This document shows positions 6,786-14,660 of a DNA stretch of 20,199 nucleotides, piece by piece. Source of the stretch: a virus; IMG/VR virus record IMGVR_UViG_3300022540_000259, positions 1 through 20,199 of that record. The stretch is one strand, 5' to 3'. The notes below the pieces were generated by a model. The model did not search any database. It had not been told where the DNA came from and was given only the letters and a program-made list of their open reading frames with translations. Each line of letters starts with the position of its first letter. Position 1 is the first letter of the stretch. Made by a program: the position numbers and the translations under genes.

Positions 6786-8732
6786 GTGTTAACCCCGACT
6801 CCGAAACGATGCGACATCAGTGTTAAGAAGTCTATTCAACTGTTGTCGACTAAACTTGATTATGGTGCAAGTCCGATATTTTATGGGCTGACCTTGAGGG
6901 GTCTAACTGCATCTACACTGATTGGTGCTAACGCCGACAAGTTGCTTGAGTCAGTAACCATAGGTACTGGCCTTGACTACACCAGACCCACATTATCATT
7001 ATCTCATCTCGGTATCGAAGCTCTTACTGACCCTGGTGCTGATAGGATATTCTTTTGGGATAACAGTGCGTCCGCAAGTAAATGGTTGGGCATGGGTAAT
7101 TCTGTGGCAATTATTGGTGTCACGTTAGATACAATTCAAGATATTAGAACATCAGCCAGTCCTACATTTATTGGATTGACTTTATCTGGTAAGGTTACTT
7201 CCGGTTCTTTTGCTTCACCTGTAGATGTAACAAATACACGCCAATACGGATTTGAACTTCATTATTCAGGTAATAATTATGATGTCACTGGTATTCGCTC
7301 AAGAGCAAGACTTAAAACTACCGATACGACTGCAACTGCACAAGGAGCTTTACTTCAAGCTGCTAATGAAGATGGCATAAATGCTGGTGTGCTTAATGGT
7401 GCATTGATTGAAGCCATAGGTAAATCAGATGCCAATGCTGCTACTATCGCTGTAATGCGTGGTGCTTTGATTAATACTGAGTGGGGTGATTATGATACAG
7501 TCACCAACCTCAAGACTCTGCACGTTAGGACTCATTCAAGAAATGCTGCTGGTGCTGGTTCCTTTGGTACTGGTTATGGATTATATATTGAGAATGAGGC
7601 CGTAGGCGGGAATGGTCAGGCTTTAGATGCGGGGATATACTTTAAGGGTACTAATTTATCGGCAGGGAATAAAGCGTTTACTTATGGGATTGATTTCAGT
7701 GGTGGGACGTTTGGTGTTGCTGATATAAATCTTACAACTAATGCTTCACTTATAGCTGTAAATGGTGCTACTTTTCTTGCGAACGATGGTACGGCTAATA
7801 TGTTTTTAGGTGAAGATGTTTTTAATAATAGTAGTGGTACTGCTAATGTGGGTTTAGGTTATCGAGCAGGTTATAATAATGATGCTTCAGGAGGAGGTTT
7901 TTTCGGTGGATATAATGTTTATATAGGCAATCAATCAGGTTACGGATTAACTACAGGAGTTAATAATACTGGTTATAATAATGTAGCAATCGGGAATGCA
8001 AGTTTGATACGCAATACAACTGGTTATAATAATGTAGCAATAGGCAACAAAGCTTCATATTACAATAATAGTGGTTATAATAATGTAGCAATCGGGGGAA
8101 GTGCATTACTGGATAATATAGTTGGGCGTAATAATATTGCGATAGGTGCTAATGCTTTGTTTGCTGTTAATAGTCTTAACAATGTGGCAATAGGTATCGC
8201 TTCTTTAAGATATACTACAGGACGAGATAATATGGCCGTAGGAACAAATGTAGGTTATAGAAATGCAGCAGGAAATTATAACGTTGCGTTTGGTTCGCTT
8301 GCTATGTATTATTCGGTGTCAGGAGATGAGAATGTAATAATTGGATACCGGGCTGGATTTGGTTCTGTTGTAGGTGAGTCTTATTCTGATAATGTTTTTA
8401 TTGGCTCTTATTCTGGTTATAAGGCAACAACAGGAAGTCAAAATATTTATTTAGGTTATAGGTCAGGCTATAACCAAACTACTAATTCTAATCGTCTCAT
8501 AATAGATAATCGACAGAGAGCAGATGTAGCTACAGAATTGACTAATGCCATTCTTTATGGTATAATGGCTGCTACTCCGGCAGACCAGTGGCTTTCAATC
8601 AACGCCCATATCATTGTTGATGATATGCCTGTTGGTTCAGACCAGGCTAACGCCGGAGCAGCAGCAGATGAACTTTGGGTGACTTCAGGCCACGCAACTT
8701 TACCCGATAATGTAGTAATGAGGGGTGTGTAA
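6786..8732 (+). CDS. Tail fibre / receptor-binding protein with YadA-head-like repeats
   Basis: This 648-aa protein uses a GTG start at 6786 with AAGG about 9 bases upstream. Residues 1-150 have short repeated strand motifs (SPIFYGLTLRGLT and SPTFIGLTLSGKV), typical of trimeric fibre shafts. Residues 150-325 are Gly/Ala/Asn-rich strands. From about 337 to 570 come thirteen repeats of the form xNxxxG followed about 16-17 residues later by the next (for example NNVAIGNASL, NNIAIGANAL). This is the left-handed beta-roll pattern of YadA-type adhesin heads. The C-terminal about 70 residues may form a tip or trimerisation unit. No membrane anchor or secretion signal is present, which fits a phage fibre better than a bacterial adhesin. 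The likely role is host recognition. Confidence 0.75.
   Translation: MLTPTPKRCDISVKKSIQLLSTKLDYGASPIFYGLTLRGLTASTLIGANADKLLESVTIGTGLDYTRPTLSLSHLGIEALTDPGADRIFFWDNSASASKWLGMGNSVAIIGVTLDTIQDIRTSASPTFIGLTLSGKVTSGSFASPVDVTNTRQYGFELHYSGNNYDVTGIRSRARLKTTDTTATAQGALLQAANEDGINAGVLNGALIEAIGKSDANAATIAVMRGALINTEWGDYDTVTNLKTLHVRTHSRNAAGAGSFGTGYGLYIENEAVGGNGQALDAGIYFKGTNLSAGNKAFTYGIDFSGGTFGVADINLTTNASLIAVNGATFLANDGTANMFLGEDVFNNSSGTANVGLGYRAGYNNDASGGGFFGGYNVYIGNQSGYGLTTGVNNTGYNNVAIGNASLIRNTTGYNNVAIGNKASYYNNSGYNNVAIGGSALLDNIVGRNNIAIGANALFAVNSLNNVAIGIASLRYTTGRDNMAVGTNVGYRNAAGNYNVAFGSLAMYYSVSGDENVIIGYRAGFGSVVGESYSDNVFIGSYSGYKATTGSQNIYLGYRSGYNQTTNSNRLIIDNRQRADVATELTNAILYGIMAATPADQWLSINAHIIVDDMPVGSDQANAGAAADELWVTSGHATLPDNVVMRGV
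7797..8495 (+). repeat. Coding region for thirteen YadA-head-like protein repeats
   Basis: Within the fibre gene, residues about 338-570 contain thirteen copies of an Asn-x-x-x-Gly core spaced mostly 16-17 residues apart, with some longer spacers near the ends. Conserved Asn, Gly and small hydrophobic positions fit stacked beta-roll coils in a trimer. Confidence 0.7.
7971..8092 (+). repeat. Three near-identical 51-bp tandem DNA repeats
   Basis: The 20-mer GGTTATAATAATGTAGCAAT occurs exactly at 7971, 8022 and 8073, spaced 51 bases (17 codons) each. The remaining repeats of the fibre have diverged at the DNA level, so this trio looks like a recent in-frame duplication able to expand or contract. 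Confidence 0.85.
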
Positions 8733-8733
8733 A

Positions 8734-9066
8734 ATGGCGGATGTAATATTAAACATAAACGTCCCAGACATATGGGTGACAAGAGTTCTTAATGCGTTCA
8801 ATACAATAACAGATACTCACATGATGATTGAAGCGAAGGGGCACGCACCCAGTCCAGAAGATGAGTTCGATGGTCATTGGGATTTTAGCATTGAAGAAAA
8901 ACAACTTACTGAAAATAACAAACAGTTTGGTGAACGGGTTTTGAGAGAACTTGGTAAAGCAGTAGTTCACATGGTGGATAAAGCAGAGGATTATACCAAA
9001 TATAGAAATGAAGTTGCTACTATTATACCACCTGCTTCTGATGTTCCAGAGAATATATTAACATAA
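8734..9066 (+). CDS. Unknown protein downstream of the fibre, 110 aa
   Basis: The start chosen is the ATG at 8734, with AGGGG at 8721-8725 at good distance; a GTG three codons earlier would include that ribosome site. The protein begins with a hydrophobic strand (DVILNINVPDIWVTRVLNAF), continues with an acidic middle (SPEDEFDGHWDFSIEEKQL) and ends helical. It has no cysteines and no membrane segment. Its place immediately after the fibre gene would suit a fibre-assembly or tail-accessory protein, but no family is recognised. Confidence 0.55.
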   Translation: MADVILNINVPDIWVTRVLNAFNTITDTHMMIEAKGHAPSPEDEFDGHWDFSIEEKQLTENNKQFGERVLRELGKAVVHMVDKAEDYTKYRNEVATIIPPASDVPENILT

Positions 9067-9091
9067 GAAAACTATATTCAGGATTATTGAT

Positions 9092-9955
9092 ATGATACGA
9101 ATTGAACACGGTAGGCCTGAAACTTTAATAGCCGCAGCACGCAGAGCAGGGGAAGCCCAAGCTGCTTTGAGGGCACAGGAACAGGCCGAGAGACTCCAAG
9201 CCCAACAAAGGGAATTTGAGTATCGAACTGCTTTGGCACAGCAGGATATGGCCATAGACTTACAGATGCAGGAGCGTGCCAAGTTGTGGGAAATACAAAA
9301 GATGGAGCTTCGTAGCCAAGTAGATTTCCAGCGTGAGGAGCAGCAACGTCAACGTAAATTAGATAATGCAGATAATGCTATACAGCAGATAGATAAAGAG
9401 GTACTGGCTGGTAGGATGACAGAGAAAGAGGCATATCCCATTAAACTGAAATACCAGATGAGCAAAATGGATGCTGATATTCCTGTTTCTTTATTACCCC
9501 CTGGTGATGAGGAGGATAGGTATGGTGTTGACCCTTACTGGATGAGAGGGAGGGATGCCCCAGAGGGAACGCCAGAACGTCAACTGTATGAAGCTAAGAT
9601 GGCAGAAGGAATATCTGGGGAGAGAAGGGGTGTTGTTCCCTACTATCTTGACCCAACGTTTATAGGTAACTATCCAGAGGCGGCTCGTCAGGCACAAGAG
9701 GCCAGGGGTATATTTCTTAGTGATGAGGAGTTTGAAAACCTTAAAGGGAGAACAACAGAACTTCCTTTAGGCGATAAGCCTCTTGATATAGGGGTGCAAA
9801 CAGAACAACCAAAATTGACATTTATGGGTTATGGTAAAGAAAGGGTAGTAGAACGACCACTTGATGATGCTACAGCAAGACAGATACTTATTGAAGCAGG
9901 TGGGGATAGAGATAAAGCGAGACAGATAGCGAGACAGAGAGGGTATTCATTTTAG
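9092..9955 (+). CDS. Coiled-coil virion protein, 287 aa
   Basis: Residues about 14-120 are an almost uninterrupted Gln/Glu/Arg/Ala-rich helix with coiled-coil character (for example EQAERLQAQQREFEYRTALA). A Pro/Gly-containing middle (VSLLPPGDEEDRYGVDPYWM) and a helical C-terminus (DDATARQILIEAGGDRDKAR) follow. Long Gln-rich helical proteins at this point of a phage late operon, just before the largest gene, are often internal virion or ejection proteins; that role is inferred. AGGA is placed 9 bases before the ATG. The stop is TAG and the HNH gene follows after two bases. Confidence 0.55.
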   Translation: MIRIEHGRPETLIAAARRAGEAQAALRAQEQAERLQAQQREFEYRTALAQQDMAIDLQMQERAKLWEIQKMELRSQVDFQREEQQRQRKLDNADNAIQQIDKEVLAGRMTEKEAYPIKLKYQMSKMDADIPVSLLPPGDEEDRYGVDPYWMRGRDAPEGTPERQLYEAKMAEGISGERRGVVPYYLDPTFIGNYPEAARQAQEARGIFLSDEEFENLKGRTTELPLGDKPLDIGVQTEQPKLTFMGYGKERVVERPLDDATARQILIEAGGDRDKARQIARQRGYSF

Positions 9956-9957
9956 AA

Positions 9958-10302
9958 ATGGCTAAAAGAAACCACAATAATATAAACCTATATCGTGAAG
10001 TAATAAATCAATGTTGTAATCCGGATTGTAAATTTGGGTGGGGATTAAACACTCATCATATCCATCCTTTAGCAAAAGACGGTGATGATTTATACCTCAA
10101 CTATATAACGCTTTGTGCGGATTGTCATAAAAAAGGTGGGGTTCATTCACGGTATAGTGAAATGCAGATAAAACTTCTTGTGTACAAGTTATTTGCGGAG
10201 AAAATGAAATTAAACTATGATTCTTCTGATTTACCCCAGGAGGAGTTTCACAAGCTTCTTTTGAAGCAACGTAGAATATCACGATTAGAACAAAAAAATT
10301 AA
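9958..10302 (+). CDS. HNH endonuclease (second)
   Basis: A compact 114-aa HNH nuclease. The zinc and catalytic pattern is CNPDC at 20-24, THHIHPLAKDG at 32-42 (the first His pair), NYITLCADCHKKG at 48-60, and a trailing His in GVHS. This arrangement matches the common C-x3-C...HH...N...C-x2-C-H HNH family, and all key residues appear intact. It lacks the N-terminal zinc-finger module of the first HNH protein. It sits between two virion genes with a 2-base gap upstream and a terminator-like hairpin directly downstream, so it resembles a self-contained insertion. Ribosome site is weak. A homing role is inferred; packaging-associated HNH nucleases usually sit beside terminase genes, which are not seen here. 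Confidence 0.85.
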   Translation: MAKRNHNNINLYREVINQCCNPDCKFGWGLNTHHIHPLAKDGDDLYLNYITLCADCHKKGGVHSRYSEMQIKLLVYKLFAEKMKLNYDSSDLPQEEFHKLLLKQRRISRLEQKN

Positions 10303-10326
10303 CCACAGGGCATCCTGGTGTGTTTT
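10302..10326 (+). terminator. Possible hairpin terminator after HNH gene
   Basis: ACCA (10302-10305) can pair with TGGT (10316-10319), and inner G/C bases extend the stem around a GCAT loop; TGTTTT follows. The stem has a bulge and is short, so termination is uncertain. Confidence 0.3.
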
Positions 10327-10342
10327 AAGGGTATACTGTAAG

Positions 10343-13300
10343 ATGGCAGATGTGTTTGATACAATTAGTATAGAACCTGAAACTAAAAGAAGAGACATCT
10401 TTGATACAATCCAAGCTCCATTAGAGAGGCAACTGGGGGCTTTTAGAGGAGCAGGTGCTACAGGCACATGGGATGAAGAACCTACAGGATTACTACCCAG
10501 ATTTGGCAAGCAATTCTACAATGTAGCGTTAGCACAGCCAGCTCAAGCCATAGCTACAGAGTCCCGTGCAGGGCGGTTAGGCACATTGTTAGAGGCTCAA
10601 TCTTCATTAGAGCAACAGTTCAGGGGGCAGATAGAACGAGGAGAGCCTGTAACCAAACAACAGATGGGGTTTTATACCAAGCCTTATAGTAAATGGTCAT
10701 TGGGAGGAATACTAAAAAAGAAGCGTCCTGAATGGGCACAACAGATATGGCAACTCCACCAAGCTGGGGGGATAAGAGTAGGTGAACCAAAGAAAATTAC
10801 ACCACAAGAAACCAAGGACTTATTCAAGGAGGCAAAGGCCAATGCCATTAGGCAAGATGATGTATCTGCTTACGTTAGCGAAGCCTCAAATCTTGCTGAG
10901 TCAGCAGTAGACGTGGTAGCTGGAATATCAGGATTTATGTTTCAGTTAGCAGCATTAAGGCGAGCCTTTCCTGCTGCTCATCCTGCTGTAATATGGGAGA
11001 TACAGAATCAAGTTACAGGAGGTACGCCTGGGAGTGGACTATTAACTTATGGTGCTTTTACTGGCCCTGGTAAGATAATCAAGGGTACTACTAAAGCGGC
11101 ACAGGCAGGCAGGATAATTACTGAATCTGCATCTCTTGCCACACTATCTGCAATAGAGCAGAAAATAAATACTGGTGAAATAGACCCAGTACAAATTGGT
11201 ATTGCCGCCGCGTTACCCTTTGCTTTAAGAACCCCCAAAGCTATCAAGAGTTTGATAAGAAAGCGTAACCCCAAGGTTATGAAAGCTATTGCAGAAGTAA
11301 CAATGGCAAAACCAGTAACCAAAGTTCCAATCGATGATGCTAATAAAGCAATAACAGCTTGGTCTAAAAAAGCCAAGATGTTGAATAAAACAGAGCGTAA
11401 GGTGGCTGTACATAAACTACGTCAACGACAGGCAGCAGCAGGTAAGGAAAGGTACAAGCTTGAAAGAGAGGCAGGCACTCCACGCTTGTTGGCATTTAGA
11501 AGGGCAAGGAAAGCGTACAAGGGCAAGGCCGCTGTACCTGAGATAGAACCACTGAAACTAACTCCTGAGCAACAGGAATTGTACGGAAGAAAGATAGAGC
11601 AGGTTTACCCAGCAGAGTATCAGTTCCAACGCACTGGTGCAGCAGAAGCCATAACGAAAATGACAGAGGGTAGGATTCCCACCAACTATGAGTTTGGATT
11701 ACTTGAACCTATATTTGGTAGGGATACTACCAAGAGGTTATTTGGCGAGTTAATAAAGAAACGACCGTTCAGTGGTTGGGAGTTACCAGCATTGGTCATA
11801 CAAGCTTTCAAATCTAAGTTTGGTTTGGACATTCAGATGTTCAGGCAGGCGAGGAGTTTGGCTGTTCGGCATCCTGTTCTCTATCTGAAATCATCTTGGG
11901 TCAATGCCCGTGCATATATTAGTAACAAATATGCGGAGCGAATGTATACACAAGTAAAGAACTCTCCTGGATATATGGAGTCTGAGAAGTTAGGGTGGAA
12001 TTATGTAGGTGAGGCGGGCTATTCATCTAAACGGTTGGAATATTATGCTCTTGGATTGACTGAAAGATTGATTACTACCAAATTCAAATCTCCTAAACTT
12101 GATAAGACTGTTGGTGCGAGTATGAGAGCTTGGGGCAAGTTGCTTGGGGCATCCGAGCGTGGTGCTGTGGCGGGTATCAACAATATGCAGAAGAGTTTGT
12201 ATGATATTGCAGCCAAGAGTGTTCGCAGGTTGAACCTCACACCAGCCCAACAAAAACTGTGGATGAAGAACAGGGCCAAGACCCACAACACATTTATAAA
12301 GATTCTTAGAGTGCCCCCTGGCAAACAGTACCAGGGGCTTAGGAAACTAAAGCAGGTAGCCAATTATCTTTTGTTTTCTCCATCTATGACTATTGGTAGG
12401 CCATTGTCTATCAAGGCGTTGGTAGCCAACAAGGGAAGCAGGAAGTACGCTGCTGGGGTCATAGCCTCTAACATAGCAAGTATATATGCCATCACAGCTA
12501 TTCCAACTATTATTGGGCATCAGATGAGATTGCAGAACCCAGAGGAGGAGCCTGATGTGAATGGTGAACTCAATGTGCTGGATGGCAACTGGGGTAAGAT
12601 AAGATATGGCGATACTGTATCTGACTTTAGTGGTGGTGATGCTCCTTTCTACAGGACACTTGCTCGCATAGGTGTGAGTGCTTACATGAAAAGTGAAGGG
12701 GCAATTACAGGAAAAGTCGTTACTGATGTCGCTGGCAAACGAGTCCCTGATGCTGGTGAGACATTGAAGCGGTATATTGAAACTCGTGAGACAGCCGCTT
12801 TGGGGTATGCTGATACAATGCTTACTGGCAAGGACTGGATGGGAGAACCAATACCAAGGTTGGAAGCAACAGTCCGTGCACTGAGCCCAGAGCTCATTGA
12901 GGCTGTGGTCGAGGCAGGCATGGCCGATGGCCTGTGGATGAGTCTGGCATCCTTTGCTGCCGCATCCACATCGGTTGGAGTAACCACATACCCTGTCAAG
13001 GCAGCAGCCACCCGCTCCAAGTTCAGGGATATTGTGTCACAGACGAAGCACAATATGGATTGGGATGAGTTGTCAATGTCCCAGCAGAACAGATTGCGGT
13101 CTGAACACAGGAAACAATTTGATGTTTTATCTGAAAGAGTAAGGAAGGAACGGGTAGGTAAACCCATATCTATTGAGAAAATAAAGGAAGAGGAATTGAG
13201 GGCAGGCAAACGAATCACTGGCATGCTGTCTAAGCCAAACCGACAATGGGTTGAGGATATAAGTATAGGGGTGAGCAGGCGGCCTAAGAATTGGTATCTA

Positions 13301-13477
13301 ACCGATAAGAGGTATAATAGGTATCAAGAACTTGTGGCACAGTTTGTTGACGAAAAGTTATCAAGGGTAGATTTCACTGGTATGGAGGATAAGAGAAGGG
13401 TTGCCAGGGTGCAGGTGATTGTGAAGGTGGCAAAGAACAAGGCGTTGGCCACATTGAGGCGGGAGATGGGACGATGA
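10343..13477 (+). CDS. Large virion (ejection/polyvalent-type) protein, LPD38-like region
   Basis: At 1044 aa this is the largest product. It begins with a duplicated DVFDTI/DIFDTI motif (residues 3-8 and 18-23). A hydrophobic helical region lies at about 185-300 and a basic linker at about 300-400. Residues about 595-860 resemble 'large polyvalent protein associated' domain LPD38 of phages (GASERGAVAGINNMQKSLYD, QVANYLLFSPSMTIGRP, WGKIRYGDTVSDFSGG). One likely membrane-crossing helix is at about 702-726 and a charged helical tail ends the protein. Large, partly membrane-active proteins in this position are usually internal virion proteins delivered into the host with the DNA; that is inference. 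The ATG has AAGGG about 11 bases upstream. The TGA overlaps the next ATG. Confidence 0.65.
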   Translation: MADVFDTISIEPETKRRDIFDTIQAPLERQLGAFRGAGATGTWDEEPTGLLPRFGKQFYNVALAQPAQAIATESRAGRLGTLLEAQSSLEQQFRGQIERGEPVTKQQMGFYTKPYSKWSLGGILKKKRPEWAQQIWQLHQAGGIRVGEPKKITPQETKDLFKEAKANAIRQDDVSAYVSEASNLAESAVDVVAGISGFMFQLAALRRAFPAAHPAVIWEIQNQVTGGTPGSGLLTYGAFTGPGKIIKGTTKAAQAGRIITESASLATLSAIEQKINTGEIDPVQIGIAAALPFALRTPKAIKSLIRKRNPKVMKAIAEVTMAKPVTKVPIDDANKAITAWSKKAKMLNKTERKVAVHKLRQRQAAAGKERYKLEREAGTPRLLAFRRARKAYKGKAAVPEIEPLKLTPEQQELYGRKIEQVYPAEYQFQRTGAAEAITKMTEGRIPTNYEFGLLEPIFGRDTTKRLFGELIKKRPFSGWELPALVIQAFKSKFGLDIQMFRQARSLAVRHPVLYLKSSWVNARAYISNKYAERMYTQVKNSPGYMESEKLGWNYVGEAGYSSKRLEYYALGLTERLITTKFKSPKLDKTVGASMRAWGKLLGASERGAVAGINNMQKSLYDIAAKSVRRLNLTPAQQKLWMKNRAKTHNTFIKILRVPPGKQYQGLRKLKQVANYLLFSPSMTIGRPLSIKALVANKGSRKYAAGVIASNIASIYAITAIPTIIGHQMRLQNPEEEPDVNGELNVLDGNWGKIRYGDTVSDFSGGDAPFYRTLARIGVSAYMKSEGAITGKVVTDVAGKRVPDAGETLKRYIETRETAALGYADTMLTGKDWMGEPIPRLEATVRALSPELIEAVVEAGMADGLWMSLASFAAASTSVGVTTYPVKAAATRSKFRDIVSQTKHNMDWDELSMSQQNRLRSEHRKQFDVLSERVRKERVGKPISIEKIKEEELRAGKRITGMLSKPNRQWVEDISIGVSRRPKNWYLTDKRYNRYQELVAQFVDEKLSRVDFTGMEDKRRVARVQVIVKVAKNKALATLRREMGR

Positions 13478-13638
13478 ACGACCATGACCTTCTGATTGAG
13501 GCAATTACTATCCTTAAAGAGCTTAAGGTAGATTTTGATAACCACCTAAAAGACCACAAAAAATATATGTACTTGGCATTATCTACTGCTATAGGTGCAA
13601 TAGTTACGCTTGCAATTACCTTAATTAAAGTGCTTTAA
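13474..13638 (+). CDS. XhlA/holin-like small membrane protein, 54 aa
   Basis: Reading from the ATG that overlaps the preceding TGA (ATGA) gives 54 residues. A charged amphipathic helix (LLIEAITILKELKVDFDNHL, then KDHKK) is followed by one membrane helix (residues about 31-54, including LSTAIGAIVTLAITLI). This layout is that of XhlA-type haemolysin/holin accessory proteins, and its place at the end of the late operon fits a lysis function. No endolysin gene is visible beside it, so the lysis role is a guess. GGGAG lies 7 bases ahead of the ATG. It converges with the - strand gene that ends at 13635. Confidence 0.65.
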   Translation: MNDHDLLIEAITILKELKVDFDNHLKDHKKYMYLALSTAIGAIVTLAITLIKVL

Positions 13639-13639
13639 T
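13624..13639. terminator. Palindrome at convergent gene ends
   Basis: ATTAAAG (13624-13630) and CTTTAAT (13633-13639) are perfect inverted copies separated by two bases, spanning both convergent stop codons. A T-run (TTTTT) follows seven bases later on the + strand. It is AT-only apart from the centre, so it would be a weak terminator; it may be partly a by-product of overlapping TAA/TTA stop codons. Confidence 0.25.
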
Positions 13640-13829
13640 ATACATTCTTTTTACCAGAGCAATCATTTAGTTTGTTTAATTTTTCCCAAAATCTTACCAA
13701 CCCATCTGTATCACACCAATCAGCCGTACCACCTGTACCACTATCCGGCACATGTCTATAACACACGGTGCACTCAGCCTCACAAAATTTATGCTGATAA
13801 ATTCCAGCAGGTTTCCATTTATGTTTCAT
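13635..13829 (-). CDS. Small Cys-containing protein, 64 aa
   Basis: A 64-aa product with cysteines at 16, 20, 23 and 39, three of them in CEAECTVC, which could hold a metal. The C-terminal helix (LVRFWEKLNKLNDCSG) is charged and aromatic. GGAGG sits seven bases ahead of the ATG, which makes it a convincing gene. It is the last gene of the leftward operon and overlaps the end of the convergent membrane-protein gene by three bases. The family is not recognised. Confidence 0.6.
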   Translation of the reverse strand: MKHKWKPAGIYQHKFCEAECTVCYRHVPDSGTGGTADWCDTDGLVRFWEKLNKLNDCSGKKNVY

Positions 13830-13844
13830 TCTAAATCCTCCAAA

Positions 13845-14003
13845 TCATTCTTCATTCCAATCATAAAGTTCTGTCATACAATAATGGTTGAAGGCCTCAC
13901 GGGTTTCCTTCTCTGTCTTGAACGGCCCCTGCCTAAAGGCCCAAGTTTCTTCAAAGAAATACCACTTACCATCTTTATCTTGATGTACTGGTTCTTGTAT
14001 CAT
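13845..14003 (-). CDS. Small aromatic-rich phage protein, 52 aa
   Basis: The ATG overlaps the stop of the upstream gene (ATGA) and is preceded by AAGGAGAAG. The 52 residues include DGKWYFFEETWAFRQGPF followed by KTEKETREAFNHYC. This is the recurring plan of very small phage proteins: a short strand pair with 'W-x-F...GPF' and then one helix. The function of that group is unknown to me. No membrane segment. Confidence in the gene comes from the ribosome site, the coupling and the family-like pattern. Confidence 0.65.
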   Translation of the reverse strand: MIQEPVHQDKDGKWYFFEETWAFRQGPFKTEKETREAFNHYCMTELYDWNEE

Positions 14004-14314
14004 TTCTTCTCCTTTGGTGGTATATAACCGTCTAAAATATTACCACATATTTTACAATAATTTTGAGATTCAGACAAGATTACTTTTGCTTGTAATTTTC
14101 TATTCTTTCCAATCAAACAATTAAGCATCCGCTTCAAATCTTCCCTGTCTATCTTATCCTCTGGGTCACAACCGTGTTTCTCTATCAAATCAGTAGCATC
14201 TTGGTCATACATATCAAGCCGTATTTTTAGGCTTCTATTCTCCCTTTCAAGTTTCTCAAACCCATCAACATACTCTTGATAAGTCCAAGCTCTTTCTCTA
14301 TTACCCCTTGCCAT
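14000..14314 (-). CDS. Coiled-coil protein with C-terminal CxxC, 104 aa
   Basis: The product starts MARGNRERAWTYQEYVDGF and continues as a charged helix with heptad spacing (FEKLERENRSLKIRLDMYDQ), then more helix. A CKICGN pair near the C-terminus could be half of a zinc site, with other ligands from a partner chain. GGTGGAG precedes the ATG, and the start lies inside the 3' end of the upstream 36-aa gene (14 bases shared). No known family is recognised; a DNA- or protein-binding role would fit. Confidence 0.6.
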   Translation of the reverse strand: MARGNRERAWTYQEYVDGFEKLERENRSLKIRLDMYDQDATDLIEKHGCDPEDKIDREDLKRMLNCLIGKNRKLQAKVILSESQNYCKICGNILDGYIPPKEKK

Positions 14315-14411
14315 TTCTCCACCCTTTCACAATACGTTTAATTAGGACAAACAACCTATGTACAATCCAAATTATAAGCCCTATTATTAATAAACTATTA
14401 AATACTTCCAT
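14301..14411 (-). CDS. Single-pass membrane microprotein, 36 aa
   Basis: A very short gene that overlaps both neighbours by 14 bases. Its ATG at 14411 is preceded by a near-perfect AAGGAGG nine bases upstream, inside the end of the 60-aa gene. It encodes MEVFNSLLIIGLIIWIVHRL and then a Lys/Arg-rich tail (FVLIKRIVKGWRNGKG). It is one hydrophobic helix with a positive, probably cytoplasmic, C-terminus. Such microproteins in phages can be lysis regulators, superinfection factors or anchors; the sequence does not decide. The strong ribosome site is the main support. Confidence 0.6.
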   Translation of the reverse strand: MEVFNSLLIIGLIIWIVHRLFVLIKRIVKGWRNGKG

Positions 14412-14580
14412 CTGGTAGTTCCTCCTTAATTAAATCTCCTGCTAAAGAAGGGTCTAATACACCCTTGTAGTATATCCATTCCAAGGCTGCTTTCCAAACA
14501 ATTTTAGATTGCTCCTTGGTAAGATAAGTGCTAAATTCATACTGACCTATCTTCTCCCACCACTTTTCAAATTCTTTCAT
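14398..14580 (-). CDS. Small helical protein downstream of polymerase, 60 aa
   Basis: I place the start at the ATG at 14580, because AAGGA lies seven bases upstream and the upstream TTG alternative has none. The product begins MKEFEKWWEKIGQYEF, a common opening among small phage proteins, and continues with a helix (TKEQSKIVWKAALEWIYYKG) and an acidic end. Conserved-looking Trp pairs suggest a folded helical hairpin. Function is unknown. It follows the polymerase C-terminal fragment after 80 bases that show no further gene. Confidence 0.6.
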   Translation of the reverse strand: MKEFEKWWEKIGQYEFSTYLTKEQSKIVWKAALEWIYYKGVLDPSLAGDLIKEELPDGSI

Positions 14581-14660
14581 ATATTTTCCTTCCAAAACAA
14601 AGCTCACACCCAAAAATTTTATAAGGTCTGGGTTTTCTATTTTTAGGATAACTTCTTTTT

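Noticed and set aside
7971-8092. CRISPR-like or direct-repeat array
   Set aside because: The 51-bp spacing is a codon multiple within a fibre gene, and the intervals encode related protein repeats, not unrelated spacers.
12682-13224. 180-aa open frame on the - strand
   Set aside because: It lies opposite the 1044-aa gene, has no ribosome site and shows no recognisable protein pattern; it is a shadow of the + strand gene.
14581-14660. Additional short gene between the polymerase and the 60-aa gene
   Set aside because: One frame is open (reading ...IENPDLIKFLGVSF...) but has no acceptable start codon or ribosome site after the polymerase stop.
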